From the IMG/VR virus record IMGVR_UViG_3300031227_016376, positions 1-21,088 of that record: a stretch of 21,088 nt of DNA; one strand, 5' to 3'. The notes below the pieces were generated by a model. That model was given only the letters and a program-made list of their open reading frames with translations, was not told the DNA's origin and did no database searches. This stretch comes from a virus. The position numbers and the translations under genes were made by a program. Below are positions 7,656 through 15,200 of this stretch, in pieces. Each line of letters opens with the position of its first letter. The stretch's first letter is position 1.

Positions 7656-7833
7656 GAATATAATGTTGCCATTTTTTAAATTTATACTATGGGCAGGGGG
7701 ATGGATTATAGGAGTAGTTGCTGCATTTGCAGTTGCATTATTTATACTGTTTTGTATATTTCGTGCTGCAACAGCTGGATATTTTTCAGCTAAAGAATTC
7801 GATAAAAAGAAAAAGGAGAAAGATCATGAGTAG
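7654..7833 (+). CDS. Small membrane protein, one transmembrane helix
   Basis: The frame encodes a hydrophobic helix (from about FILWAGGWIIGVVAAFAVAL through FILFCIF) followed by a basic tail rich in Lys (DKKKKEKDHE). The start is uncertain: ATGs at 7654 and 7663 have no clear ribosome site, and a TTG at 7627 is also possible. Starting at 7654 gives 59 residues. It overlaps the next gene by 8 bases. It stands out as the only membrane protein in a run of replication genes. No family is recognised; one-helix phage membrane proteins may act in membrane anchoring or host takeover, but nothing here shows which. Confidence 0.55.
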   Translation: MNIMLPFFKFILWAGGWIIGVVAAFAVALFILFCIFRAATAGYFSAKEFDKKKKEKDHE

Positions 7834-8842
7834 ATTAGATGCTATTAAAGGTGCACAGGCAGAAAAAGAAACAGGGGGATATGGAGTGCCTCGTAAGTGG
7901 TATACCAACAAAGAACTTTTAAAGAAGCAAGGTATAAAAGAATTCAAAGCAAAGGCATCAACAAATTTCCTTAGATTATGCCCTCCAGAGAATCCTGATG
8001 TATATTTTGGGCTTCGTATTTTTGTTCATTATAATATGGGTCCTAATGGTAGTGATGCATTTTTGTGCCCTGCAATGATGAAAGGGGAGTTATTAAAAAT
8101 TGGACGAAATGATCTTGCTGACAAGCTTCCAGCAATTTGTCCTATATGTAAGAGAAGGGAAGTGCTTGTAGCTGCTGAGGCAGATAAGGATGTTACAAAA
8201 GCCTTTTCTTGTTTTCCTCCACGATATCTTTACATTGTTTTTAATGTTGAGACTGAGGAAACAGAGAAAGAAGGCGCTCAGTTATATGATGCTCCTCAGA
8301 AGATCAATAATGAAATACTTGGTCTTAGCCAGAACAGAAGAACAGGCGAAGTAATTGATATCAGTGATATTGATAATGGGAAAGTTTTGGTTTTCGATAG
8401 AACAGGAACAGGTGCGTTAACTACTTCTTATAGTGCTTTTGAACTTGATAAAGGGGAACCTATTCCTGACGAGTGGCTTGATGGAGTCCTCCCAATAGAA
8501 GACTTTCTTCATTTTGCATCAGAAAAAGAGCTGCAAGAAGCTCTTGGAACGGCTGCTCCGGAAGAGTCTTCAGATGAAAACAAAGAGGTTGCTTCTGAAG
8601 AACCTCGGCAACGCCGTCCACGAAAAACTTCAAGGGAGCCTGCAGTAGAGAAAAAAGAAGAGCTAAAAGCAGAGGTGACTGATGAAGAGCCTGCACGTCG
8701 ACGTCAGCGGATTCCAAGAGATGCTCAACCTGAGGAGACGCAGTCTGAAGCACCAAAAGCAGAGGTGGTAGAAGATGCAAGTGCTGATGATGTCAAGGCA
8801 CGCTTAAAAGAAAGATTAGCAAAAAGACGGGAAGGGGTATAA
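7826..8842 (+). CDS. Single-stranded DNA-binding protein, T4 gp32-like
   Basis: This protein would coat single-stranded DNA at the fork and in recombination. The 338-residue form starting at 7826 has AAGGAG upstream. It shows NFLRLCPPE, then a zinc-site pattern of His68, Cys81, Cys105 and Cys108. The His-x12-Cys spacing and the closing Cys-x2-Cys equal those of T4 gp32 (His64, Cys77, Cys87, Cys90), with a longer middle loop. PPRYLYIVFNVE (131-142) fits the OB-fold strand of this family. The last 100 or so residues are low-complexity, mixing acidic stretches with Arg clusters (RQRRPRK, ARRRQR), unlike the mainly acidic gp32 tail. It is followed by UvsY-like and RecA/UvsX genes, the recombination partners of gp32 in T4. 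The call rests on the zinc spacing and the gene neighbourhood. Confidence 0.72.
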   Translation: MSRLDAIKGAQAEKETGGYGVPRKWYTNKELLKKQGIKEFKAKASTNFLRLCPPENPDVYFGLRIFVHYNMGPNGSDAFLCPAMMKGELLKIGRNDLADKLPAICPICKRREVLVAAEADKDVTKAFSCFPPRYLYIVFNVETEETEKEGAQLYDAPQKINNEILGLSQNRRTGEVIDISDIDNGKVLVFDRTGTGALTTSYSAFELDKGEPIPDEWLDGVLPIEDFLHFASEKELQEALGTAAPEESSDENKEVASEEPRQRRPRKTSREPAVEKKEELKAEVTDEEPARRRQRIPRDAQPEETQSEAPKAEVVEDASADDVKARLKERLAKRREGV

Positions 8843-8862
8843 TTAAGAGGAGATTATTGTAA

Positions 8863-9327
8863 ATGATATCTTATGAAGAACTTAAAGAATCAGTTCCAAT
8901 TGATATACATCAACTGGATCAAAATTGTGCAAAGCAATCCACGTTATTTTTAGAAGCTTGTGAATTAGCGACTGACGCAAAGGCAACTAGCAAAGCGGCA
9001 AAACATAATCTGGAGTTTACAAAAGCTACTATAGCACTTCAATATAGAGCAGGTACTTTAGCAACACCAATAAAAATAACTGAAACTTCAGTTATAGCAT
9101 TAGTGGATGCTCATGCAGATGTTGTTAAAGCTAAAAGTAAACTTTGTGAAGTGGAGAAGACTTCAGGTTTATGTGATGCTCTTGTTAACAGTTTTGATCA
9201 AAGACGGAGTATGCTAAACAATGAAGTTACACTTTACAATTCTGCTTACTTTCAAACGAGTGATATTAAAGGAAGCAATGTTGAAGAGCAAATTCGTAAA
9301 GTAAGAGCTCCTAATAATAACGCATGA
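8863..9327 (+). CDS. UvsY-like recombination mediator (putative)
   Basis: UvsY helps load UvsX recombinase on gp32-coated DNA. This 154-residue, largely helical protein is close in size to T4 UvsY (137) and sits between the gp32-like and RecA-like genes. The pattern matches by eye: an N-terminal YEELKESVPIDIHQLD like the T4 LQEELKKDVFIDSTKL, a middle block ending in an Arg-containing QYRAG, and a second half with LVDAHADVVKAKSKL resembling T4 VLSADKDVLKVDTSL. GGAG lies 10 bases before the ATG. There is no catalytic motif to confirm the call, so position and pattern carry it. Confidence 0.6.
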   Translation: MISYEELKESVPIDIHQLDQNCAKQSTLFLEACELATDAKATSKAAKHNLEFTKATIALQYRAGTLATPIKITETSVIALVDAHADVVKAKSKLCEVEKTSGLCDALVNSFDQRRSMLNNEVTLYNSAYFQTSDIKGSNVEEQIRKVRAPNNNA

Positions 9328-9334
9328 GGAATTA

Positions 9335-10372
9335 ATGGAAGATAAAACTCAATTAGAAGGTTCTGATTTTTTAAAAAAGCTAGGTCCTGTTAAAGCATAT
9401 TTGTCAACAGGATGTACTTTACTGGATCTTGCGATAGCCGACAAGTTACCAGGGGGATTTCCTGCTGGTCGAATTGCTCAGATTTATGGTGAGGAATCAA
9501 CAGGTAAAACTGTTCTTGGAGCTGAGGTTCTCGGAAGTGCTCAGAGACAAGGAGGATTAGCTAGCATTGATGATGTTGAATGTGTTTGGGATCTTGATCG
9601 AGCAAATGAACTTCATGGTGTGTGTATTGATGATCCTGCAAAATGGGATTACTCAGTTTCCACATCGATTGAAGATCTGTTTGATACTAAAATTAAGGAT
9701 TTGATTAAAAGATGTAGTGAAATTCAAAGTCCTTGTTGTAGAGTAGTAGACAGTTTATCTGCTCTTCCATCTGAAGTTGAGTTAGCAGCAAATCTGACTG
9801 ATGCTACTTATGGGGCTACACGAGCTAAACAACTTAGTGTAGCATTTCGAAAGTACATTGTACAACTTAGTAATATAGGATTAGGAGTGGTTTTTATTGA
9901 TCAGACACGTGATAATTTAGGAGTTACATTTGGAGATAAAAAAACAACTTCGGGTGGAAATGCTCTTAAATTTTACGCTTCAGTAAGAGTAAAACTTTCA
10001 CATATGCAGCGTATTACAAATTCTAACGAGAGAATAATTGGAGTTAAATTAGGATTTTTTACAAAGAAGAACAAAGTCGCAGCTCCATTTCGAGAAGGTT
10101 CATTTCGAGTTTTATTTGATTATGGAATTGATGATATTGGCTCATCTGTTGAGTGGCTTCATGAGAATGATCCTGAATTAATAAAAGAAGGAAAAAAACG
10201 AGCACCTTGGGAAATAAAGAATTTAAAATTAAAGCCTGCAAGAGGATTAAACGCCCTTGCTAAAAAGATTGAAGATCAAAATTTAGAACAAGAACTTGCT
10301 GCAGAAGTTGAACGGGTTTGGCGAATTGTGTATGCACCTTTAGTTCGAAAGAAAAGAGTTAGGCTTTACTAA
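9335..10372 (+). CDS. recA: RecA/UvsX-family recombinase
   Basis: This strand-exchange ATPase has 345 residues. Seen: PGGFPAGRIAQIYG leading into Walker A GEESTGKT (52-59), a DDVECVWDLDRANELHG segment (RecA-like IDAEHALDP), Walker B RVVDSLSALPSEVEL (136-150), FIDQTRDNLG (188-196, the loop L1 region) and TTSGGNALKFYASVR (204-218), which matches the RecA TPGGRALKFYASVR loop L2 motif closely. The C-terminus is Lys/Arg-rich. GAGG precedes the ATG, and the previous gene ends 7 bases upstream. With the gp32-like and UvsY-like genes it forms a T4-type recombination set. The L2 motif looks more RecA-like than UvsX-like. Confidence 0.88.
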   Translation: MEDKTQLEGSDFLKKLGPVKAYLSTGCTLLDLAIADKLPGGFPAGRIAQIYGEESTGKTVLGAEVLGSAQRQGGLASIDDVECVWDLDRANELHGVCIDDPAKWDYSVSTSIEDLFDTKIKDLIKRCSEIQSPCCRVVDSLSALPSEVELAANLTDATYGATRAKQLSVAFRKYIVQLSNIGLGVVFIDQTRDNLGVTFGDKKTTSGGNALKFYASVRVKLSHMQRITNSNERIIGVKLGFFTKKNKVAAPFREGSFRVLFDYGIDDIGSSVEWLHENDPELIKEGKKRAPWEIKNLKLKPARGLNALAKKIEDQNLEQELAAEVERVWRIVYAPLVRKKRVRLY

Positions 10373-10385
10373 TTAAGGTATTTCA

Positions 10386-11333
10386 GTGGTAAAAATTAAT
10401 GAGCAAAAACAGAAACTTATTAATATTCTTAAGTTTTTGGGGATTGATTATACTACTTCAACATCTAATGCAGTAAATGTATGTTGTCCATTCTGCCCTT
10501 CTGGCGATGACAACTACCATTGTGGTATATTTTTTGATGACTTCAATTATACTTGTTGGAAATGTAAAGCAGGGGGATCTTTATTTGAACTTCTAACTGA
10601 GCTTACTGGAATCTCATTTAGAGATTATAGAGAATTAATGCAGAGTGGGCAAACGCCCACAGGTGATTCAGCTCTTGATCAAATTAACAATATTTTATCA
10701 CAAGAGCTTATTGTCAAAGGATCTCCAAAGGAGATAATTTGGCCTCCTTATGGCTCCGTAAAAATTGATATTTTAAAAACTGATCCTCTTGTGTTATACT
10801 TCTTGAAAAAAAGAAATCTTTCTATAGATTTTTGTATTAATAAAGAGGTAAGAATTGGTGTTATAGGAAGATACATAGGTCGTTTCATTATCCCAATTTA
10901 TTTTAAAGGTGCAATAGTAGCATACCAAGCTAGAGATATGACAGAAAAAGCAGATAATCGATATTTAACTGAAGGAGATATTTCATATTTTCTGTATGGG
11001 CTTGATGATATTGATCCAACTAAACCAGTTGCTATAACGGAAGGTATTTTTGATAATTGGGCAGTTAAAGATAATGTTGTCGCGTCGTTTAGTAAAAGTT
11101 TGTCAGATACTCAAATTGACTTGATGAAGCAAATGAATCCTCCTTATTGGATTTTAAGTTGGGATATAGGTGAAGATGGGTCAGATGCATTCTGGCATGC
11201 TAGAGTTACATGCAACCAGCTTACAGGATTATTTGGCTCAGATAAAGCTGTTTATGTTACGCTTCCAACTGGTACGGATCCAGCAGAATTAGGGTATGAA
11301 AAAATGGAGAAAATCTTATCAAAAGTGAGATAA
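10386..11333 (+). CDS. DNA primase (CHC2-type zinc finger and Toprim)
   Basis: Primase makes RNA primers on the lagging strand. The 315-residue protein starts at GTG 10386, with TAAGG about 8 bases upstream. The zinc finger is CPFC (34-37), His45 and CWKC (57-60), the order of DnaG-type CHC2 fingers. After a linker there is a Toprim domain: AITEGIFDNW (Glu219) and SWDIGEDGSDA (Asp260, Asp264), the expected acidic metal site. It is short compared with DnaG (about 580) and lacks a recognisable helicase-binding domain. The DnaB-like helicase gene lies 2.5 kb downstream. Confidence 0.82.
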   Translation: MVKINEQKQKLINILKFLGIDYTTSTSNAVNVCCPFCPSGDDNYHCGIFFDDFNYTCWKCKAGGSLFELLTELTGISFRDYRELMQSGQTPTGDSALDQINNILSQELIVKGSPKEIIWPPYGSVKIDILKTDPLVLYFLKKRNLSIDFCINKEVRIGVIGRYIGRFIIPIYFKGAIVAYQARDMTEKADNRYLTEGDISYFLYGLDDIDPTKPVAITEGIFDNWAVKDNVVASFSKSLSDTQIDLMKQMNPPYWILSWDIGEDGSDAFWHARVTCNQLTGLFGSDKAVYVTLPTGTDPAELGYEKMEKILSKVR

Positions 11334-11347
11334 TCAATAAAAAATCG

Positions 11348-11854
11348 ATGCTAGAAAAGCTTTCTGAAGCAGATATAACTTCAATTACTAAGATTATTAT
11401 TCATCTTTCTGCAGGGTTTGCACAAAGATTTCCTTTTTTAGTATTGGATGATTGTATTCAAGTTGCTTGGCATGAATTAATTCAGTATCAAGAGTACTAT
11501 GATCATACTAAAGGTAAGGTGACATCTTGGGTATATAAGCTTGTTAGAGATACATTAACTAGTTATGCCCAACGCGAGTATAAAAAAACTCAGAGCTGGA
11601 CTGATATAGAAGATTACCAACTTTTTGATAAAAAAGATACAAAGGCAAGTGATTCTTGTGAGCATTCTGATTTGGTTGCGACATTGAAAGAGTTACTTTC
11701 GCCTCGTTGTTTTTGCTATTTGAAGCAACTTCAAGATAATCCAAAAATTAGTCTTGCTGAGTTATCGAATAAACTTAAATTATCTGATCGAGATTTAATC
11801 TGTTTAAGAAATGAATTGAGAGTAACAACTCAACATATTATGGATGCTCAATGA
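11348..11854 (+). CDS. Sigma-70-like RNA polymerase sigma factor (putative)
   Basis: The 168-residue protein resembles small sigma factors. A region 2-like block covers about 25-80: LDDCIQVAWHELIQY, YDHTKGKVTSWVYKLVRDT and YAQREYKK, comparable to the D-x-Q-x-x-W and F-D-x-x-G-S-F-x-x-W-L-Y-x-I-A patterns of sigma region 2. A region 4-like helix-turn-helix follows at about 115-160 (LSPRCFCYLKQLQDN, then ISLAELSNKLKLSDRDL). It would redirect host RNA polymerase to phage promoters. The ATG at 11348 has no clear ribosome site. It overlaps the next gene by 4 bases (ATGA). No anti-sigma partner is evident. Confidence 0.6.
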   Translation: MLEKLSEADITSITKIIIHLSAGFAQRFPFLVLDDCIQVAWHELIQYQEYYDHTKGKVTSWVYKLVRDTLTSYAQREYKKTQSWTDIEDYQLFDKKDTKASDSCEHSDLVATLKELLSPRCFCYLKQLQDNPKISLAELSNKLKLSDRDLICLRNELRVTTQHIMDAQ

Positions 11855-12174
11855 CTCAAAAGATTCCTCATTGTTTTGGTGAGCTTTACAATGCTCAAGT
11901 AAAAGAATGTCAGGTTTGTAAATACTCAATGCAGTGTTGGGAAAAGATGAAACAAAAAGGAATGACTCATTCTTCGGTACATAGTGGTTATGTTCTTGCA
12001 GCGATAAACATTATTGCAAAAGGGAAGCAAGTAACTGTTACTGATATTCAAATAGAAATGAGCAAGAGATTTGGTAAGGAGTTTAATATTTATTATTACA
12101 TTGGTGTTCTAAAGAAGAAAGGTTTAATTGATGTTAAAATTGCAGGTAGACAACGATACTACTCAATACGTTAA
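11851..12174 (+). CDS. Winged-helix DNA-binding protein with N-terminal Cys cluster
   Basis: The 107-residue protein has two parts. The first 35 residues carry a four-Cys pattern (Cys8, then ECQVCKYSMQC with Cys20, Cys23 and Cys29) likely to bind zinc or an Fe-S cluster. The rest reads as a winged helix: VTVTDIQIEMSKRFGKEF, then YYYIGVLKKKGLIDVKI and a wing ending RQRYYSIR. Its start overlaps the stop of the sigma-like gene (ATGA), so the two are co-translated. A transcription regulator acting with that sigma factor is a reasonable inference. No specific family is recognised. Confidence 0.65.
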   Translation: MTQKIPHCFGELYNAQVKECQVCKYSMQCWEKMKQKGMTHSSVHSGYVLAAINIIAKGKQVTVTDIQIEMSKRFGKEFNIYYYIGVLKKKGLIDVKIAGRQRYYSIR

Positions 12175-12186
12175 AAAGGAAAAACT

Positions 12187-12876
12187 ATGAAAGTTCACAG
12201 CATATTTATTACTATTCAGGGTGAGGGGCTATATTCAGGTGCTATTACTACGTTCATCAGATTTGCAGGCTGTCATTTGAGATGTGATTATTGTGATACT
12301 CGATATGCTCAGAATAATGATGACATTGATGATGTAGGGGTTCCATATATCATTGATAAAGTTACTTCTCTTTCTTCTAATCCAAGGTATATTTGTATTA
12401 CTGGAGGGGAGCCACTTGAGCAGCCTCAAACAGAAATGTTTAATCTTTTACAAGCCCTACAAAATTGGTGTGGTGCAAAGGGATTAGAATCAATAGTGAT
12501 TGAAACTAATGGGGCACAAGATGTTTCTTGGTTACTAGATAAACCTTTTAGATCAATTACTTCTTTATCAGTTGATTATAAACTCCCTTGTTCTGGTCAG
12601 GAAGATAAAATGCTTCTTAGTAACTTTAAGCATTTAGGACCAAGAGACGCCATGAAATTTGTTTGTAAAGATAAACAAGATGTTGATGTGGCTTTGAATG
12701 TTCTGGATAAATTAAAAGATTGTCCTGAATGCCAGCCTGTTGTGCTTTTTCATGCTTTAGGAGGTAAAGCAAGTGAGTGGTTACCTAAGTTGATGCTTAG
12801 TTGGGGAGAAGAGCTAAAACAAAGATGGGCTCTTCGTTATGGAATTCAGTTACACAAACTAGTGAATATGCAATAA
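12187..12876 (+). CDS. queE: QueE, 7-carboxy-7-deazaguanine synthase (radical SAM)
   Basis: QueE converts 6-carboxytetrahydropterin to 7-carboxy-7-deazaguanine, the ring-forming step of the preQ0 pathway. The 229-residue protein opens with SIFITIQGEGLYSG, followed by FIRFAGC and the radical SAM cluster motif CHLRCDYCDTRYA (Cys29, Cys33, Cys36). CITGGEPLEQP (70-80) is the SAM-binding GGEP segment. A later VIETNGAQD strand matches the ETNG of QueE. Length is typical of the family. A strong AAAAAGGA precedes the ATG. Together with queF and dpdA it supports a phage-encoded deazaguanine pathway. Confidence 0.92.
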   Translation: MKVHSIFITIQGEGLYSGAITTFIRFAGCHLRCDYCDTRYAQNNDDIDDVGVPYIIDKVTSLSSNPRYICITGGEPLEQPQTEMFNLLQALQNWCGAKGLESIVIETNGAQDVSWLLDKPFRSITSLSVDYKLPCSGQEDKMLLSNFKHLGPRDAMKFVCKDKQDVDVALNVLDKLKDCPECQPVVLFHALGGKASEWLPKLMLSWGEELKQRWALRYGIQLHKLVNMQ

Positions 12877-12886
12877 GTAGAAAAGA

Positions 12887-13765
12887 ATGACAGAATCTAA
12901 AATCATTGCAGATATAATTATTGAAAATCTTCAATATTCTATTCAAGTACCTTCTTCTGTAATTGAAAAACTTAAGGTAAGCAAACATTGGAGAGGATCA
13001 GTAATCATTTCATCTGCTGCTACAAAGAAGTCAAATAATCGTCAAAATGCTATTCGAGGTCAAGTAGGCGAAAAGTTCAAATTTAAACATGTAATCCGTG
13101 CTACAGTTGATGAAAGACATGTTGTTCGTGCATGGAATCGAAGTCGTTATATTCAAGCTCAAGAAAAGCGCTCAGATAGAGAGGCTCGTAATTATCCTCT
13201 TCCTTTTAGAAAGATTGCAGCCGCCCTTCCTTTAGTAAGAAAAACTCTTAGAGAAGTTAGTCTAGTTAAGATCATTAGAAATATGGAAACTTACTTTGAT
13301 TTTTGTACTGCAGGCGGTCATATTTGGGAAGGTCAGAGCCATGGATTTAAAACACTGACAGGATTTCTTGAGAAAATTAGAACTGTTCATAAAAAAGGTG
13401 AACGACCTTGGTGGGATATAAGAGAAACTCCAACTCGAGTAGTTGATGATGAGCATGTTAGACTTACTAATAGGATTGCAAATTCATTTGCACAGACGTT
13501 TATGGAGGAGGGAAAATTTCCTTTGATACAAGGGAGTAAAGAGCATGTTCAATTTGCAAAGGCGGCTTCTCAGATGGTTCATTATATAAGTCGAAAAAAG
13601 AGACAGGGGATTGAATTAACACAAACTGATATGATTAAGTATTTATTGGAGTTTGTGGATGAATTGTTTGCACAATATGACGATCCTGTATATCCAGCGC
13701 ATTTATCGTCCAGTGCTGTGTGGTCAGCCCTTCCACAATTTTTATCTGAAAAGGGAATCATATAA
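12887..13765 (+). CDS. Hypothetical protein (292 aa) next to the replicative helicase
   Basis: I do not recognise the family. The N-terminal 40 residues look like a strand-rich start. Residues 60-110 are strongly basic (RATVDERHVVRAWNRSR, QEKRSDREARNY), suggesting nucleic-acid contact. The C-terminal half appears helical (VQFAKAASQMVHYISRKKR, MIKYLLEFVDELFAQYDD). There are no Walker, zinc or nuclease motifs. It lies 31 bases upstream of the DnaB-like helicase gene, a position where phages often place helicase loaders or adaptors; that role is only a guess from context. Confidence 0.7.
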   Translation: MTESKIIADIIIENLQYSIQVPSSVIEKLKVSKHWRGSVIISSAATKKSNNRQNAIRGQVGEKFKFKHVIRATVDERHVVRAWNRSRYIQAQEKRSDREARNYPLPFRKIAAALPLVRKTLREVSLVKIIRNMETYFDFCTAGGHIWEGQSHGFKTLTGFLEKIRTVHKKGERPWWDIRETPTRVVDDEHVRLTNRIANSFAQTFMEEGKFPLIQGSKEHVQFAKAASQMVHYISRKKRQGIELTQTDMIKYLLEFVDELFAQYDDPVYPAHLSSSAVWSALPQFLSEKGII

Positions 13766-13796
13766 AAATAAAAAGATTATTTAAGGAACATATGTT

Positions 13797-15197
13797 ATGG
13801 CTAAGACATTAGAGTTATCTGTTCATATTCAAGATTCAATAATTTTTTTATCTATTGTATCAACCCCTTTTCTTAAGCTTGTTAGAAATTATGTTCGACC
13901 TGATCTTTTAAGTGTTGATATTGCATATTGGGTTCTTAAAGCGTGTTATGCATATTACGATCTTACTAAGGAAGCTCCAGGTGATCATCTTTGTGATGTG
14001 CTTGATGATCAAATCAAAGGGGTAGCTCAGTCAAAAAGGGATTTAATCTATCATTTTGTTGATCGTGTTTCGCAGATGAAACCTCCTAATACTGATTATG
14101 TAATTTCAAAATTAAATGCATTTGTTAAGACTCGTGAGTTTGAGTTGGCTGCAGTAGAGTTTGTTAATTTAGTTGATAAACAGCAGTTTCCGGAAGCTGA
14201 ATTATTGATGCATAATACTTTGAAACGAGGAATTGAACAGGTAAACCTAGGGTGTGATTATCTGCATGATTTTTCTTTTCTAAATAGGCCTCCAGAAAAT
14301 GCTCCTTTGTTAAGATTAGGTATAAAGCATTTTGATCCATTAAGAGTATTCCATCGCTCGGAATTGTGTTGTATTTTAGGCGGGTATAAAGGGAAAAAAT
14401 CTTGGATGGGCATACATTTTGGCAAGATGGCATTACTTCAGGGATTGGATGTGCTTCATATATCTCATGAAAACTCATTGGAAGAGACAGAGGCTCGTTA
14501 TGATAGAGCGATTGGAGCATTAGCTAATGAGGACTTTCTGCATAAGCCTGTTACGATACAATATATAGATAAGAAAACAGGAAAGTTGCGTTCTATGAGA
14601 GAACAGAGACCTTGTATTTTAGATAATGGGGCTCGAAAGAATGCAAGAATATTGATGAAAAAATATGGAGGGAGGCTTATTATCAAGAAGTACCCTCCTT
14701 ATACATGTGATATAGGAGAAATAGATCGCTATCTTGATTATTTGGAACGCTTTGAACATTTTGTACCTGATCTCTTTATTAACGATTTTCCGGACATTAT
14801 GAAGCCGCGAGATGCTCATATGGCAACTCGCGATCAGTTAAACGAATTATATTTGCATCATAAACGATGGGTAGATGAGAGAAGGATGTTAGGATTAGTA
14901 TTTTCACAATCTACGAGAGAGGCGATTAGAGCTAAGAGGTTGACCATGAAGCACTTTGCTGAAGATATACGAAAATTGAGTAATGTTGATACTGCATTAG
15001 GGTTGTGTCAAACAGATATTCAAGCCGAAGCAAATTTAGCTACTTTGTATGTTGTAGCTGCTAGAAAAGGGAAGATGGATGTAGGATGCGGAATTGTACA
15101 AAATTTGGATATTGGTCAGGTTGCTTCAGATTCCTTCGAAATGAAGCTTGGAGTTAAAGTTGCCGATGAAGAAAGTGACTCTAATAAGGATAGTTAA
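13797..15197 (+). CDS. dnaB: DnaB-like replicative DNA helicase
   Basis: This is a RecA-fold hexameric helicase candidate of 466 residues. Residues 10-150 form a helical N-terminal domain similar in layout to DnaB. The ATPase domain has LGGYKGKKSWM (194-204) at the Walker A position, an SHENSLEETEARYDR segment (223-237, matching the SLEM...R helix of DnaB with catalytic Glu225) and Walker B DLFINDFPDIM (325-335; Asp330). The Walker A is irregular: the residue just before the catalytic Lys, normally Gly, is Lys. AAGGA lies 9 to 10 bases before the ATG. The stop is followed directly, in the same frame, by the SNF2 helicase coding region. Confidence 0.78.
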   Translation: MAKTLELSVHIQDSIIFLSIVSTPFLKLVRNYVRPDLLSVDIAYWVLKACYAYYDLTKEAPGDHLCDVLDDQIKGVAQSKRDLIYHFVDRVSQMKPPNTDYVISKLNAFVKTREFELAAVEFVNLVDKQQFPEAELLMHNTLKRGIEQVNLGCDYLHDFSFLNRPPENAPLLRLGIKHFDPLRVFHRSELCCILGGYKGKKSWMGIHFGKMALLQGLDVLHISHENSLEETEARYDRAIGALANEDFLHKPVTIQYIDKKTGKLRSMREQRPCILDNGARKNARILMKKYGGRLIIKKYPPYTCDIGEIDRYLDYLERFEHFVPDLFINDFPDIMKPRDAHMATRDQLNELYLHHKRWVDERRMLGLVFSQSTREAIRAKRLTMKHFAEDIRKLSNVDTALGLCQTDIQAEANLATLYVVAARKGKMDVGCGIVQNLDIGQVASDSFEMKLGVKVADEESDSNKDS

Positions 15198-15200
15198 ATT
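15186..15200 (+). promoter_or_regulatory. Ribosome site and probable ATT start codon of the SNF2-like gene
   Basis: AAGGA (15186-15190) inside the helicase tail is followed after 7 bases by ATT (15198-15200), directly after the TAA stop at 15195-15197. From there the frame is open through 44 sense codons to the first ATG at 15330. No in-frame ATG, GTG or TTG exists in between. The spacing fits the other ribosome sites in the window. Confidence 0.5.

Noticed and set aside
15195-15197. Alternative genetic code with TAA reassigned
   Set aside because: TAA, TAG and TGA all terminate other genes at sensible places here, so reassignment is not supported; a single read-through event remains possible.
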